NCBI RefSeq assembly: GCF_014191875.1
Contig: NZ_JACHXD010000001.1
Span: 62,001-126,000 of the forward strand
Source of the DNA: Pseudoduganella violacea
GTDB taxonomy: Bacteria > Pseudomonadota > Gammaproteobacteria > Burkholderiales > Burkholderiaceae_D
Length of the DNA: 64,000 nucleotides
Reading direction: 5' to 3'
A program made the translations under genes and the position numbers. The notes beneath the pieces are model-generated. The model searched no databases. It was not told the origin of the DNA and saw only the letters and a program-made list of their open reading frames with translations. This document shows positions 17,609-26,651 of this stretch, in pieces. Positions within the stretch are counted from its first letter, which is position 1; each line of letters begins with the position of its first letter.

Positions 17609-18462
17609 GGCTGCCCCAGGAAGATGCGGTCCATGCGATCCCAGGCGAAATCGCGGGTGAGCGCCTGGATGCGCTGGTCCATGCGGCCCAGGTTCACGTA
17701 ATGGCGGAAGCGCGTCTTCAAGCCCAGGCCTTCGGGGCGCGGCTGCTGCGGATCGATTTCCCAGGGATGGAAGTAGAAGATCGCCGCCTGCCCATCCTCG
17801 CGGTTCACGCGGCGCATCATGCGGCGCGACAGGGCGTAAGGCAGCAGGCGGAAATAGCCGCCGCCGCCGGCCGGCAGGTTGCGCTGCATCAGGCGCACCG
17901 TGGTGATCGGCACTTCCAGCAGGCCATCCTTGCCGTTCGGGTAGAAGGCGAAGCGCGGCGCGTCCGGCATGCCGTAATGGTCGTGCTGGATCGGGTAGAT
18001 GCTGGAACTGTAGCGGTAGCCAGCCTCGTGCAAGGCGTCGAGCGCCCATAGATTGCCGGGGCCGATCGAGAAGCTCGGCGCGCGGTAGCCCAGCACCGCC
18101 TGGCCGCCGATATCCTCCAGAATGGCCTTGCTGCTGCTGATGTCTTGCATGAACTGGGCGCGGTCCTGGTCGGAGGCGCGCAGATGGCCGTAGCCGTGGC
18201 TGGCCAGCTCATGGCCGCCGGCGACGATGCGCCTGACCATGGCCGGATAGCGTTCGGCGATCCAGCCCAGGGTGAAGAAGGTGGCCTTGGCCTGGCCGGC
18301 GTCGAGAATGCCGAGGATGCGGTCGATATTCGCCTCCACCCGGCATTCGAGCGAGGGCCATGCTTCGCGCGCGATATGCGGCGCGAAGGCGGATACCTGG
18401 AAGTAGTCTTCCACGTCGATCGTCATCGCATTGCGGATGGCGGGAGCGGCGCGCGTATCCAT
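17605..18462 (-). CDS. Polysaccharide deacetylase, PEP-CTERM locus subfamily
   Basis: A 285-residue NodB-type deacetylase. The first motif is the variant MTIDVEDYFQV (about residues 13-23), with two acidic residues as in the PEP-CTERM-associated subfamily; ELASHGYGHLR (about 86-96) supplies the His-x3-His metal ligands. LGYRAPSFSI and FYFHPWEID complete the active-site strands. No signal peptide is seen. Expected to remove N-acetyl groups from an amino sugar in the polymer or lipid-linked precursor. Positioned 11 bases downstream of the UDP-GlcNAc 2-epimerase gene. Confidence 0.92.
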   Translation of the reverse strand: MDTRAAPAIRNAMTIDVEDYFQVSAFAPHIAREAWPSLECRVEANIDRILGILDAGQAKATFFTLGWIAERYPAMVRRIVAGGHELASHGYGHLRASDQDRAQFMQDISSSKAILEDIGGQAVLGYRAPSFSIGPGNLWALDALHEAGYRYSSSIYPIQHDHYGMPDAPRFAFYPNGKDGLLEVPITTVRLMQRNLPAGGGGYFRLLPYALSRRMMRRVNREDGQAAIFYFHPWEIDPQQPRPEGLGLKTRFRHYVNLGRMDQRIQALTRDFAWDRMDRIFLGQP

Positions 18463-18473
18463 GGTTGCTGTCC

Positions 18474-19625
18474 TCAGTCCCTTTGTTTGAGCCAGTCGAA
18501 GAGGATGGCGGCGATGCGCTCGGCGGCGCGGCCATCCCAGAAATGCGGCACGCGGCCTGCCTTGCCGCCGCCTTGCAGCAGCTCCGCATACGCGGCCAGG
18601 ATGTGCGCAGGATCGTTGCCGACGATGGTGTTGGTGCCTTCATCCACCGTGATCGGGCGTTCGGTGTTGTGGCGCAGCGTGAGGCAGGGCGTGCCCAGGG
18701 CCGTGGTCTCCTCCTGGATGCCGCCGGAATCGGTGAGCACCACGCGCGCATCGCGCATCAGGCCCAGCATCTCCAGATAACCCATCGGCGGCAGCAGCAG
18801 CACGTCCGGCGTGTCGAGCAGGTGGCTCAGGCCAAACTTCTCGATGGTGGCGTGGGTGCGCGGATGCACGGGGAAGATCACCGGCGTGCTCTGGGCGATT
18901 TTCGCGGCCGCTTCCAGCAAGCCTTGCAGGATGGCGGGATCGTCCACGTTCGAGGGGCGGTGCAGGGTCAGCACGGCGTAGCCGCGGCCTTGCGCGAAAC
19001 CGGCGCGGCCCGCGTCGGCGGCGATCTGCTCGGTGGGGACGGCGCGCTCCAGATTGGCGCGCAAGGTGTCGATCATCACATTGCCGACGAAATGAATGCG
19101 TTCGGAGGCTATGCCTTCCTTCAGCAGATTATCGCGCCCGCTTTCCTCGGTGGTGAACAGCAGGTCGGACAGCTGGTCGGTCAGCAAACGGTTGATTTCT
19201 TCCGGCATGGCGCGGTCGAAGCTGCGCAGGCCCGCTTCCACGTGGATTACCGGCACGCCCTTTTTGGCCGCCACCAGGGCGCAGGCGATGGTGGAGTTGA
19301 CGTCGCCCACCACCAGCACGGCGGCCGGCTGCACCTCGTCCATGGCCGGTTCGAAGCGGCGCATCACCTCGGCCGTCTGCTGCGCGTGGCTGCCGGAGCC
19401 GACTTCCAGATTGATGTCCGGATTGGGAATGCCGAGCGCCTGGAAATACTGGTGGTTCATCGCCACGTCGTAATGCTGGCCGGTGTGCACCAGCTTCGCT
19501 TCGACCTGCGGGCCGAGCGCGCCCAGGGCCGACATGATAGGCGCCATCTTCATGAAGTTCGGACGTGCGCCGACCACGCACAGGATGCGGTAAATCTTGT
19601 CGGTCGTTGGACTGGCGGTGTTCAT
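18474..19625 (-). CDS. wecB: UDP-N-acetylglucosamine 2-epimerase (non-hydrolysing)
   Basis: A 383-residue GT-B-like epimerase converting UDP-GlcNAc to UDP-ManNAc. Recognised by VVGARPNFMKMAPI at the N-terminus, KLVHTGQHYD, LVVGDVNSTIA, HVEAGLRSFD, LTLHRPSNVDD (catalytic His) and TDSGGIQEETTALG. Its full length matches the family. It overlaps the ATPase gene start by 4 bases and is part of the main operon. It suggests that the polymer contains ManNAc or a ManNAc-derived uronic acid; a dedicated UDP-ManNAc dehydrogenase is not evident, but the TviB-like enzyme at 62074-63363 handles a related UDP-HexNAc. Confidence 0.95.
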   Translation of the reverse strand: MNTASPTTDKIYRILCVVGARPNFMKMAPIMSALGALGPQVEAKLVHTGQHYDVAMNHQYFQALGIPNPDINLEVGSGSHAQQTAEVMRRFEPAMDEVQPAAVLVVGDVNSTIACALVAAKKGVPVIHVEAGLRSFDRAMPEEINRLLTDQLSDLLFTTEESGRDNLLKEGIASERIHFVGNVMIDTLRANLERAVPTEQIAADAGRAGFAQGRGYAVLTLHRPSNVDDPAILQGLLEAAAKIAQSTPVIFPVHPRTHATIEKFGLSHLLDTPDVLLLPPMGYLEMLGLMRDARVVLTDSGGIQEETTALGTPCLTLRHNTERPITVDEGTNTIVGNDPAHILAAYAELLQGGGKAGRVPHFWDGRAAERIAAILFDWLKQRD

Positions 19626-20632
19626 TCGTTGTTATCCAGATTGATGGAAGATGGCGAGCGCACCATCTTTTTCAGGATGGAGAGCACGGAGACCAGCGAC
19701 TTCTCCACTTTCAGCATGCGTTCATCCAGCAGGGCCGGATACTGGTTGCCGAAGACGGCCGCCTCGGGATCGAGCGGGTTGGCTTCGGCGGCCGGCGCGG
19801 CCGCTGCCGGCGGCGCCTGGAATTCCTGCTGGATGTCGCGGATCACCGTGTCCACGTCGGCATCGGTGAAGGCGTGCATCTCTTCCAGGAAGCCCATCAG
19901 CAGCAGGCGGTCGCACAGGTGGTTGGTCTTGCGCGGAATGCCGCCGGTGAATTCGTAGATGGCGGCGTGGGCGGCCGGCGTGAACGAGGGATCGCCCTTC
20001 CAGCCCACGGTCAGCAGGCGGTGTTCGATATAGGCCTGGGTTTCATGCTCGTCCATCGGGCCCAGATGGTAGGTGGCGATCACGCGCTGGCGCAGCTGCT
20101 GCATGCCGGGGCTGTGCAAGGTGGTGCGGAATTCCGGCTGTCCCAGCAGGAAGGTCTGCAGCAGCGACTTGTCGTCGGTCTGGAAATTGGACAGCATGCG
20201 CAGCTCTTCCACCACGCGCGGCGTCAGGTTCTGCGCCTCGTCCACCACCAGCAAGGCGCGCTTGCCCTGCTGTTCGCTGGTGCGCAGGAAGGCTTCCAGG
20301 CGCGCCAGCAGCACGGTCTTGCTGGCCGCGTCCTCGTAGGGCAGGCCGAAGCCGGCCACCACCATGCGCAGGGTGTCGTCGGAATCGAGATGGGTGTTGA
20401 CGATGTGGGCCGCCACGATGCGCTCGGTTTCGATCTGGTTGAACAGATTGCGCACCAGGGTGGTCTTGCCCGCGCCGACTTCACCGGTGATGACGATGAA
20501 GCCCTCGCCTTGCGACAGGCCATATTCCAGATAGGCCATGGCGCGCTTGTGGCCTTTGCTGCCGAAGAAGAAATGCGGATCGGGACGCAGGCGGAAGGGC
20601 TTATCGCTCAGCCCATAATAACTTTCATACAT
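19622..20632 (-). CDS. XrtA/PEP-CTERM system-associated ATPase (ExeA/GspA-like)
   Basis: A 336-residue AAA-type ATPase. MYESYYGLSDKPFRL is the standard start of ExeA-like proteins; the Walker A motif GEVGAGKTT is at about residues 50-58, Walker B LLVVDEAQNL at about 126-135, and GIPRKTNHLCDRLL is the sensor/arginine region. The C-terminal 80 residues are an alanine-rich linker followed by a coiled-coil-like stretch. In the ExeA family the ATPase helps assemble secretion structures through peptidoglycan; here a role in assembling the exopolysaccharide export path or in XrtA sorting is inferred from its constant co-occurrence with the system. Start overlaps neither neighbour upstream (15-base gap). 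Confidence 0.92.
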   Translation of the reverse strand: MYESYYGLSDKPFRLRPDPHFFFGSKGHKRAMAYLEYGLSQGEGFIVITGEVGAGKTTLVRNLFNQIETERIVAAHIVNTHLDSDDTLRMVVAGFGLPYEDAASKTVLLARLEAFLRTSEQQGKRALLVVDEAQNLTPRVVEELRMLSNFQTDDKSLLQTFLLGQPEFRTTLHSPGMQQLRQRVIATYHLGPMDEHETQAYIEHRLLTVGWKGDPSFTPAAHAAIYEFTGGIPRKTNHLCDRLLLMGFLEEMHAFTDADVDTVIRDIQQEFQAPPAAAAPAAEANPLDPEAAVFGNQYPALLDERMLKVEKSLVSVLSILKKMVRSPSSINLDNNE

Positions 20633-20647
20633 GGCGCACTGGCTCCG

Positions 20648-22207
20648 TTAAAGCTTGATCGAGACGGACGCGGCGACCGCGTTCTCGGTATAGTTTCCAC
20701 TATCGAGGAAGGTGCTGCCGCGCACGCGGCGCAGTTCCATCCCGCCGCTGATCTTCTGATCGAACTGGTGGGTCAGGAACAGGCGCAGGGCGCGGTTCTG
20801 GCTGCCTTTGCCCAGACTATTGGAGTCGGCATTGGTGTAGGTCGCGGACAGGCTGGCGCCGGTGCGCGAGTTGAGGCGGTAGTTGAACAGGGCCGAAGCG
20901 CCCGTCTGCCGCGTGTTGTCGTTCACATTGCCGCTGCTGCTGCCCAGCAGGGCGCTGTCGACCTGGGTCAGCGACAGCGCTTCGCGCCGCATGCTGAACA
21001 CATTGAACATGGTCGAGGTGCGTGCCGTGGTGAAGCTGACCGAGGCTTGCAACTGCTTTTGCAGCGCATAGCGGTTGCTGAAATAGTTGACGCTGTCGGG
21101 CAAGGCGCGCGGCAGGTTCAGGGCGCGGATATACGCTTCCACCGCGGCGGCGCGCTTGGCCGCGTCGGGGAAATTCGGCATGAACAGGCGGTCCAGCATG
21201 GCGGCGGTATCGATGGCCGACGGCAGCAGGAAATTCGAGCGCGAGTTGGTGACCGAGTCGCCATAGCTCACGCTCCAATTGCTGTAGCGCGCGCGGTGGT
21301 TCAGCGCCAGCGAATAGCTGTTGCCGTAATAGCGCTTGCCGAGCGAGGCGTCGAGGCTGGTGCGCGGCGAAGGATTCCAGCGGAAACCGGTGGACCAGGA
21401 TTTGCCCTGGGTGGCCTGGCCGTTGTTCTCATAGCTGAATTTGTCGTAGCCGCCGCTGGCCGTCAGGCTGAAGGTCGGCGTCAGGCGGTAGAAGGCATTG
21501 GCCATCACCAGCTGGACGGTGGAGGTGGGCGCGATGCTGTCGTCCAGCACCTGGCGGTTGGCCATCAAGCCCCAGCCGATGGTGCGGAAGGCCGGGCCGC
21601 TGTTGATGTTCAGGTTGATGCTGTTGGCGTCGCTGCGGCCCATGCCGCGGTTGTCCGTATCCACCGTGTCGCGCGTGTAGCGCAGCTCCATCTGCGCCGT
21701 GCTGCCGAAGCGGTGCTGCAGATAGGGGCTGAGGCGGATGGTGCGCACTTCGTTGCGGTTATTGCCGCTGTAGCCGTTGTCGTTGACCTGGGGGCCGAAG
21801 GCCGAGGTGGCTTGCTGGCTGATGGTGGCGGTGCCGTCGAAGAACAGCAGGTCGTCCACTACCTTGGCCTGGGCGCCCGCGTTCAGCGAGCTGGTATTGC
21901 GGCCGGTGCCGCCCGTGCGTTCCTTCGAGTACTGGTACAGGTGCAACTGGTAATTGGCGTGCAGCTTGAGGCGCGGTCCCACATTGGTCAGGCTGAACCC
22001 CGGCACCACTTCGGTGATGAACTGGCTGCCGGCCTTGTCGTTGCTGGCCAGGCCCACATTGTCGGACCAGGTTTCGCGCAGCTCCACGGCGGGAGCGAAT
22101 TTCCATTCGGCGCGGGCGGCGGGCGCCGCCATCAGCAGGGCCAGCGCCATTGGCGCCAGCTTGGGCAGGGCAGCGGGGACGCAGCGTTTAGCCATAGTGG
22201 TAGTCAT
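20648..22207 (-). CDS. PEP-CTERM system-associated outer-membrane beta-barrel protein
   Basis: A 519-residue secreted protein with a signal peptide ending in APAARAEWKFAP and a body of alternating beta strands rich in Tyr, Asn, Ser and Thr. The last residues (AVAASVSIKL) form an amphipathic terminal strand typical of outer-membrane barrels, although the final residue is Leu rather than Phe. It matches the outer-membrane family found only in XrtA loci. It probably forms the export pore or an assembly factor for the exopolysaccharide. The start is the ATG at 22207, preceded by CGGAGACCT, and overlaps the end of the kinase gene by 20 bases. Confidence 0.88.
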   Translation of the reverse strand: MTTTMAKRCVPAALPKLAPMALALLMAAPAARAEWKFAPAVELRETWSDNVGLASNDKAGSQFITEVVPGFSLTNVGPRLKLHANYQLHLYQYSKERTGGTGRNTSSLNAGAQAKVVDDLLFFDGTATISQQATSAFGPQVNDNGYSGNNRNEVRTIRLSPYLQHRFGSTAQMELRYTRDTVDTDNRGMGRSDANSINLNINSGPAFRTIGWGLMANRQVLDDSIAPTSTVQLVMANAFYRLTPTFSLTASGGYDKFSYENNGQATQGKSWSTGFRWNPSPRTSLDASLGKRYYGNSYSLALNHRARYSNWSVSYGDSVTNSRSNFLLPSAIDTAAMLDRLFMPNFPDAAKRAAAVEAYIRALNLPRALPDSVNYFSNRYALQKQLQASVSFTTARTSTMFNVFSMRREALSLTQVDSALLGSSSGNVNDNTRQTGASALFNYRLNSRTGASLSATYTNADSNSLGKGSQNRALRLFLTHQFDQKISGGMELRRVRGSTFLDSGNYTENAVAASVSIKL

Positions 22208-23120
22208 AGGTCTCCGAACCGGGGAACTCACGCGACTTGTTATAGACCAGGTTGACGTTGTGGCAGCCCTCCAGCTGGCGCAGCGATTCCTTGACCGCGT
22301 GCTGGGTGGTTTTCTCCGATTCCACCACCAGCACGATCTGGCCCATATGGCCGGCCAGCACGTGGGCTTCGCTGGTCAGCAGCAGCGGCGGCGAGTCGAA
22401 GATGACGATACGGTCCGGATAGCGGTTGGCGATTTCCAGCACCAGATTATTCATCATCTGGCTGGCCAGCAGCTCGGTGGCGCGCGGGTTGGGCGTGCCG
22501 GCCGGCACCAGGGTCAGCGTATTCACATTGGTGCGCAGCATGACTTCGGACAGGCCCATCTTCTCGTCCAGCAGCACATCCATCAGGCCGCGCTGCGAGG
22601 GCAGGCCCAACGTGCGCAGCACCGAGGGACGGGCCACGTCGGCGTCGACCAGCAGCACGGTGTTGTCCAGCTCCATGGCGATGCTCATGGCCAGATTGAT
22701 GGCGCAGAAGGTCTTGCCTTCGCCCGGCAGCGAGCTGGTGATCATGATCAGGTTGCCGGGATTCTCGCCAGGCACGCGCGGCGCCAATGCGCGCTTGATC
22801 AGCGGGCGCTTGATGATGCGGAAGTCTTCCACCAGCGCGGTGCGGCCGCCGGCGGCCGTCACCAGGCCCATTTGCTGCATGCGCGCCAGATCCAGTTCGA
22901 CTTCGCGCGCGCGGCGCGGCGCGGCGCCGGCCTCAGCCGCCGGTGCTGCGGCGGCTGCCGCTTCGGCGCTATGCGGTGCGGCGGCCGGCGCCACGGCATC
23001 CGGAGCTGGCGCGGACGGTGCGGTGCTCAGCGGCGGCACCGGGGCCGCCGCTTCGCTAGGCTGGGCTGCCGGGTTGCGGCGGTGGTCGATGCGGCTGGCC
23101 GCTTTTTCAATGATGCTCAC
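22188..23120 (-). CDS. XrtA-associated tyrosine autokinase (BY-kinase)
   Basis: A 310-residue ParA/MinD-like bacterial tyrosine kinase. After an alanine/proline-rich linker (about residues 20-70) the Walker A motif SSLPGEGKT sits at about 129-137, Walker A' VLLVDADVARPS follows, and Walker B IVIFDSPPLLL is near residue 240. The C-terminal tail ends SETYDYHYG, with three tyrosines available for autophosphorylation. Such kinases act on the cytoplasmic face with the Wzz/Wzc-like partner, here the adjacent chain-length protein, and their phosphorylation cycle controls polymer length and export. The gap to the partner gene is 27 bases. Confidence 0.93.
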   Translation of the reverse strand: MSIIEKAASRIDHRRNPAAQPSEAAAPVPPLSTAPSAPAPDAVAPAAAPHSAEAAAAAAPAAEAGAAPRRAREVELDLARMQQMGLVTAAGGRTALVEDFRIIKRPLIKRALAPRVPGENPGNLIMITSSLPGEGKTFCAINLAMSIAMELDNTVLLVDADVARPSVLRTLGLPSQRGLMDVLLDEKMGLSEVMLRTNVNTLTLVPAGTPNPRATELLASQMMNNLVLEIANRYPDRIVIFDSPPLLLTSEAHVLAGHMGQIVLVVESEKTTQHAVKESLRQLEGCHNVNLVYNKSREFPGSETYDYHYG

Positions 23121-23147
23121 TTGGACTCTCCATCAGGTGGCCCGCCC

Positions 23148-24677
23148 TTACAGCGGACGGAGCAGGGCCGCGGCCAGCACGCCGCCATAAGCGGTGAATA
23201 AGGTGAAGACGGACAGGCCGAACGCATACAGGCGGCGCTTGCGCATCACTTTCTGCTGCGCGGTCCAATTCATGCCGATGGTGCCGAGAATGGGCATGCC
23301 GGTCACTTCGCGCAGGCTGCTCTGGCTGAGGAAGGTGGGCCGCACTTGGCTCAGCAGCAGGGCCACGCCGAGGCCGGCCAGCAAGGCGCCGACGAAGACC
23401 AGGGAATACAGGCGCGGCCGGTTCGGCCCGGCCGGCGTGATCGGCGCGGTGGGCGGATCGATGACGCGGAAGGTCAGCATATCGGTCGCCGTGCTCAAGT
23501 CGCCGGACAGCTTGGCCGCTTCGCGCCGGCCCACCAGCTTCTCGTAGTTATCCTTGTTGATGGCGTAATCGCGGTTGAGCTGGGCCAGTTGCGCCTCCAC
23601 TTCCGGCGCCAGGCTGCTTTGCGAGCGCATGCGTTCGAGCCGCGAACTGTACTCGCCGACGCGCGCCTTGAGCGAGGCGATGCGCGCCTCTTCCACCGAC
23701 AGCGCCACATTCATCTGCTGCAGCATGGGGCTGTAGTTGGCGCCCGGGTCGCCGCTGCTGCGGCTCTTCTTGGCCTCATCCTTCTTGCGCGTTTCGAGCT
23801 GGGCGATCAGGCGCTTGGTCGACAGGATGTCGGGGTGCTCTTCGGTGAACTGCATGCGCAGCTGGTCGAGCTGCTTGTTCAGCGTCGAGATGCGGCCATC
23901 GATTTCCGGATTGACGACCTCGCGCTCGGCGGCCGACACCGGCGCCATGTCCTCGCCGGCGATCTGGCGCTTGATGGCATTGCGCGCCTGCTCCGCTTCC
24001 AGCAGCTCCAGGCGCGCCTGGCTCAGCTTGTCGGACAGCTCGCCCACGCTGGACGTGAAGTCGCCGCCCTGGCGCGGCAGCAGGCCCATGTACTTGAGCT
24101 TGAATTCCTTGAGCGCGTTCTCGGCGCCGGCCAGCTTTTCCTCATAGCTCTTGATCTGGTCGTCGATGAATTGCACGGCTTTTTCCGAATCCTGCTTCTT
24201 GCTGCCGAAGCTGCCCTCGACGAAGATGGTGAGCAGGGACTGCACCACATCCTTGCCCAGCTTGGGATTCGGATTATTGTAGGAAATGGTGTAAATGTCG
24301 TCGCGCTCGGTGCCGCCGACCTTGATCTGGGCCATCAGCTCATCGACCAGTTTTTCATGCTCGTTGACGGTCTTGGCCTTGATGTCGAGATCGACCATGC
24401 GCATCACGCGCTCCACATTCGGGCGGCTGATCAGGGTGCGGCGCATGAACAGCACCTGCTGGTCGACATTGGGCATGGTCGTCATATTCGCCAGCAGCGG
24501 CTTGAGGATGCTCTGGGTATCGACGTAGACGCGGGCCGACGCCTGGTAATCGTTGGGCAGGCGGTACACCACGGCCCAGCCGACGATCGCCACCGTCCAG
24601 GTAATAATCACCGCATACCAGCGATACTTGCCGATCGCTTTCAGGAAAGTGAGGATCAGGGCTGTCAGTTCTGCCAT
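23148..24677 (-). CDS. XrtA system polysaccharide chain-length determinant (Wzz-like)
   Basis: A 509-residue inner-membrane protein and the first gene of the long minus-strand operon. One transmembrane segment lies near the N-terminus (WYAVIITWTVAIVGWAVVY) and another near residues 425-445, with a large periplasmic coiled-coil region between (many Glu/Lys/Leu heptads, about residues 160-385). A PxxP-like ITPAGPNRPRLYS motif precedes the second span, as in Wzz/Wzc proteins. A further hydrophobic stretch closes the C-terminus. It should set exopolysaccharide chain length together with the tyrosine autokinase encoded next. ATG at 24677 follows a weak GCAGGT ribosome site. Confidence 0.92.
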   Translation of the reverse strand: MAELTALILTFLKAIGKYRWYAVIITWTVAIVGWAVVYRLPNDYQASARVYVDTQSILKPLLANMTTMPNVDQQVLFMRRTLISRPNVERVMRMVDLDIKAKTVNEHEKLVDELMAQIKVGGTERDDIYTISYNNPNPKLGKDVVQSLLTIFVEGSFGSKKQDSEKAVQFIDDQIKSYEEKLAGAENALKEFKLKYMGLLPRQGGDFTSSVGELSDKLSQARLELLEAEQARNAIKRQIAGEDMAPVSAAEREVVNPEIDGRISTLNKQLDQLRMQFTEEHPDILSTKRLIAQLETRKKDEAKKSRSSGDPGANYSPMLQQMNVALSVEEARIASLKARVGEYSSRLERMRSQSSLAPEVEAQLAQLNRDYAINKDNYEKLVGRREAAKLSGDLSTATDMLTFRVIDPPTAPITPAGPNRPRLYSLVFVGALLAGLGVALLLSQVRPTFLSQSSLREVTGMPILGTIGMNWTAQQKVMRKRRLYAFGLSVFTLFTAYGGVLAAALLRPL

Positions 24678-24933
24678 TTCAATTACCTGCGGGAAAGGTG
24701 TGATGCGCCGAAAAACACAAGCTGATTATTGCTTAAATTGCATCGATCAGCTCTATCATACCGCAGAAAGCCTTGCTCGTTGATATTAATTTCCTGTTCG
24801 AATTAAGCCTTTCACAGCCTGCGTTGCATTCTACAGACAGCAGGAATATTATTTCCCAATAGGCAATATCAATTATATTGATGCAAAGCCCGCCATGCAT
24901 AGAATTAGATAAAAAATCTGCTATCGTGTGCCC
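24678..24933. promoter_or_regulatory. AT-rich divergent promoter region of the XrtA operon and the protease gene
   Basis: These 256 bases separate the divergently transcribed main operon (minus) and serine-protease gene (plus) and are much richer in A/T than the genes around them. For the minus strand, the hexamers TATGAT (complement of 24755-24760) and TATAAT (complement of 24874-24879) look like -10 elements, but neither has a good -35. An inverted repeat CAATAT-N5-ATATTG lies at 24864-24880 and could bind a regulator. I found no correctly spaced sigma-54 -24/-12 element on either strand; two near misses have spacings of 8 and 9 rather than 10. Confidence 0.5.
24878..24905 (+). promoter_or_regulatory. 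Candidate sigma-70 promoter of the serine-protease gene
   Basis: TTGATG (24878-24883) and TAGAAT (24900-24905) are spaced by 16 bases, an acceptable -35/-10 pair 29 bases before the ATG at 24934. It is weak evidence in an AT-rich region. Confidence 0.3.
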
Positions 24934-25752
24934 ATGAAAATCCTACGCTCTTTCCCGTGTACTGGCACGCGGCGAACGCTGCTGCTGGTCGGCGCCGCCT
25001 TGCTGGCCGCCCCCCTAGCGGGCATGGCGCCGCCGGCGCGCGCCACCGACTTTCCGCATGTAATTGCCAGCATCAAGCCCTCGGTGGTGGGGGTCGGCAC
25101 CTATATACGCACGCGCAGCCCGGCTATCGCCTTTGTCGCCACCGGTTTTGTGGTCGGCGACGGCCTGTCGGTGATCAGCAACGCCCACGCCATTCCCGAC
25201 ATTCTCGATATCGAGCGCAAGGAAACCCTGGGCATCGTCACCGGCACGGGCGACAAGCTGGAGTTCCGTCCCGTCACCGTCAGCGCGGTCGACCGCGAGC
25301 ACGATCTGGTGCATCTGCGCCTGAGCGGCGCCCCCCTGCCGGCCCTGCAACTGGGGCCGTCGGACAGCCTGGCCGAAGGCCAGGCGTTGGCGTTTACCGG
25401 CTTCCCGCTCGGCATGACACTGGGCTTGAACCGCGTCACCCACCGCGCCACGCTGTCGGCCATCACGCCCATGGTCTTGCCGCCCTTGAATTCGAGCCGC
25501 CTCGACGCGCGCCTGATCGCCCAGCTGCAGCGCGCGCCCTTCCATATTTTCCAGCTCGACGGCACGGCCTATCCCGGCAATAGCGGCAGCCCGGTGTACG
25601 ACCCGGAAAGCGGCACAGTGTATGCCGTCATTAATATGGGCTTCGTCAAAGGCTTGAAGGAAAACGCCATCAGCAATCCCAGCGGCATCAGCTACGCCAT
25701 CCCGGCCGTGTATGTGCAGCAATTGTTAAATGGAAAGCCCGGCGGCAAATAA
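24934..25752 (+). CDS. Secreted trypsin-like serine protease (S1C/HtrA-like, no PDZ)
   Basis: A 272-residue protein with a signal peptide (hydrophobic core LLLVGAALLAAPLAGMA, predicted cleavage after PARA) and a trypsin-like fold. The catalytic triad is visible: His85 in ISNAHAI, Asp124 in DREHDLVHL and Ser217 in YPGNSGSPV. There is no PDZ domain, so it is shorter than DegP/DegQ. The start is the ATG at 24934; an upstream GTG at 24928 is less likely. It sits between the divergent chain-length gene and the export lipoprotein gene. A periplasmic role in processing or quality control of system proteins is inferred from this position only. Confidence 0.87.
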   Translation: MKILRSFPCTGTRRTLLLVGAALLAAPLAGMAPPARATDFPHVIASIKPSVVGVGTYIRTRSPAIAFVATGFVVGDGLSVISNAHAIPDILDIERKETLGIVTGTGDKLEFRPVTVSAVDREHDLVHLRLSGAPLPALQLGPSDSLAEGQALAFTGFPLGMTLGLNRVTHRATLSAITPMVLPPLNSSRLDARLIAQLQRAPFHIFQLDGTAYPGNSGSPVYDPESGTVYAVINMGFVKGLKENAISNPSGISYAIPAVYVQQLLNGKPGGK

Positions 25753-25903
25753 ATCGCAACACGCAAGCTCATCAGGAGACCTATCCGATATACAATATAC
25801 TTGCCAAAATTAAAATACTTCAGCCGTCCAAATCGTAAGTTTTTCTTTCCGTACAATAATATTTTGGCTTGCCCGGCTGCGCGGGATTAACAAGGAGATT
25901 GAC

Positions 25904-26533
25904 GTGAATACTCTGCACCTCAAACTGAGCAAATGGCTGTCCGCTGCCACCCTGCTGCTGGGCGCCCTGGCGCTGAGCGGCTGCGCCACCTCCCACCCGC
26001 CGCTGACCGACGCCGGCCCCACGCCGGAAGCCGATTACCTGATCGGGCCGGGCGACAATGTGAACATCACGGTGTGGCGCAATCCGGAAGTGTCGGGCTC
26101 GGTGCCAGTGCGGCCCGACGGCAAGATCACCACGCCGCTGGTGGAAGACCTGGAAGCGAGCGGCAAGACCTCGACCCAGCTGGCGCGCGATATCGAGAAG
26201 GCCCTGGCCAAATATATCCAGCAGCCGGTGGTGACGGTGATCGTGACCGGCTTCGTCGGCACGTATAACGAGCAGATCCGCGTGATCGGCCAGGCGGCGC
26301 GGCCGCAATCGCTGCCTTACCGCCGCGATATGTCGCTGATGGACGTGCTGATCGCCGTGGGCGGCGTGACCGAGTTCGCGTCCGGCAACAAGGCCAGTAT
26401 CATCCGTAAAGTTGACGGCAAACAGCAACAGTTCAAGGTCCGGCTGGACGACTTGATCAAGAACGGTGACATCTCCGCCAATGTTCCGATGCGTCCCGGC
26501 GACATTTTGGTGGTGCCGGAGAGTTTCTTCTGA
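25904..26533 (+). CDS. XrtA/PEP-CTERM system exopolysaccharide export lipoprotein (Wza-like)
   Basis: A 209-residue outer-membrane lipoprotein. The lipobox LALSGC puts the acylated Cys at residue 27. The polysaccharide export domain follows with DYLIGPGDNVNITVWRNPE and VPVRPDGKITTPLVEDLEASG, then a SLBB-like region (IRVIGQAARPQSLPYRRDMSL, split by the usual turn). The start is GTG at 25904 with a good AAGGAG ribosome site. In the family it forms a periplasmic/outer-membrane channel with the chain-length protein. It is usually the first gene of the eps operon; here it is on the opposite strand, separated from the chain-length gene by the protease gene. Confidence 0.93.
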   Translation: MNTLHLKLSKWLSAATLLLGALALSGCATSHPPLTDAGPTPEADYLIGPGDNVNITVWRNPEVSGSVPVRPDGKITTPLVEDLEASGKTSTQLARDIEKALAKYIQQPVVTVIVTGFVGTYNEQIRVIGQAARPQSLPYRRDMSLMDVLIAVGGVTEFASGNKASIIRKVDGKQQQFKVRLDDLIKNGDISANVPMRPGDILVVPESFF

Positions 26534-26593
26534 CGTCGTGAACTTACTTTCGTACAATGTCGAGGAATCTTACAGTTTTTGATCTCGCGCAAA

Positions 26594-26620
26594 GGCCGCT
26601 GCCAGATTTAGCCAGCGGCC
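26594..26620. repeat. Hairpin downstream of the export gene, possible terminator
   Basis: GGCCGCTG (26594-26601) and CAGCGGCC (26613-26620) form a perfect 8-base stem with an 11-base loop, 61 bases after the export gene stop. There is no T run after it, so it may be a weak terminator or only a structured spacer before the sigma-54 promoter at 26670. Confidence 0.4.
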
Positions 26621-26651
26621 TGATGCTAAGCCCTTGATTTATAACAAGGTA

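Noticed and set aside
19565..22255. Open frame of 896 codons on the plus strand opposite the ATPase and outer-membrane protein genes
   Set aside because: Same reason: low-complexity translation (runs of Gly, Gln, Arg) with no ribosome site; the minus-strand genes are clear.
24864..24900. TGGCGGG...TTTGC on the minus strand as sigma-54 promoter of the main operon
   Set aside because: GG and GC are 8 bases apart; sigma-54 holoenzyme does not tolerate this spacing.
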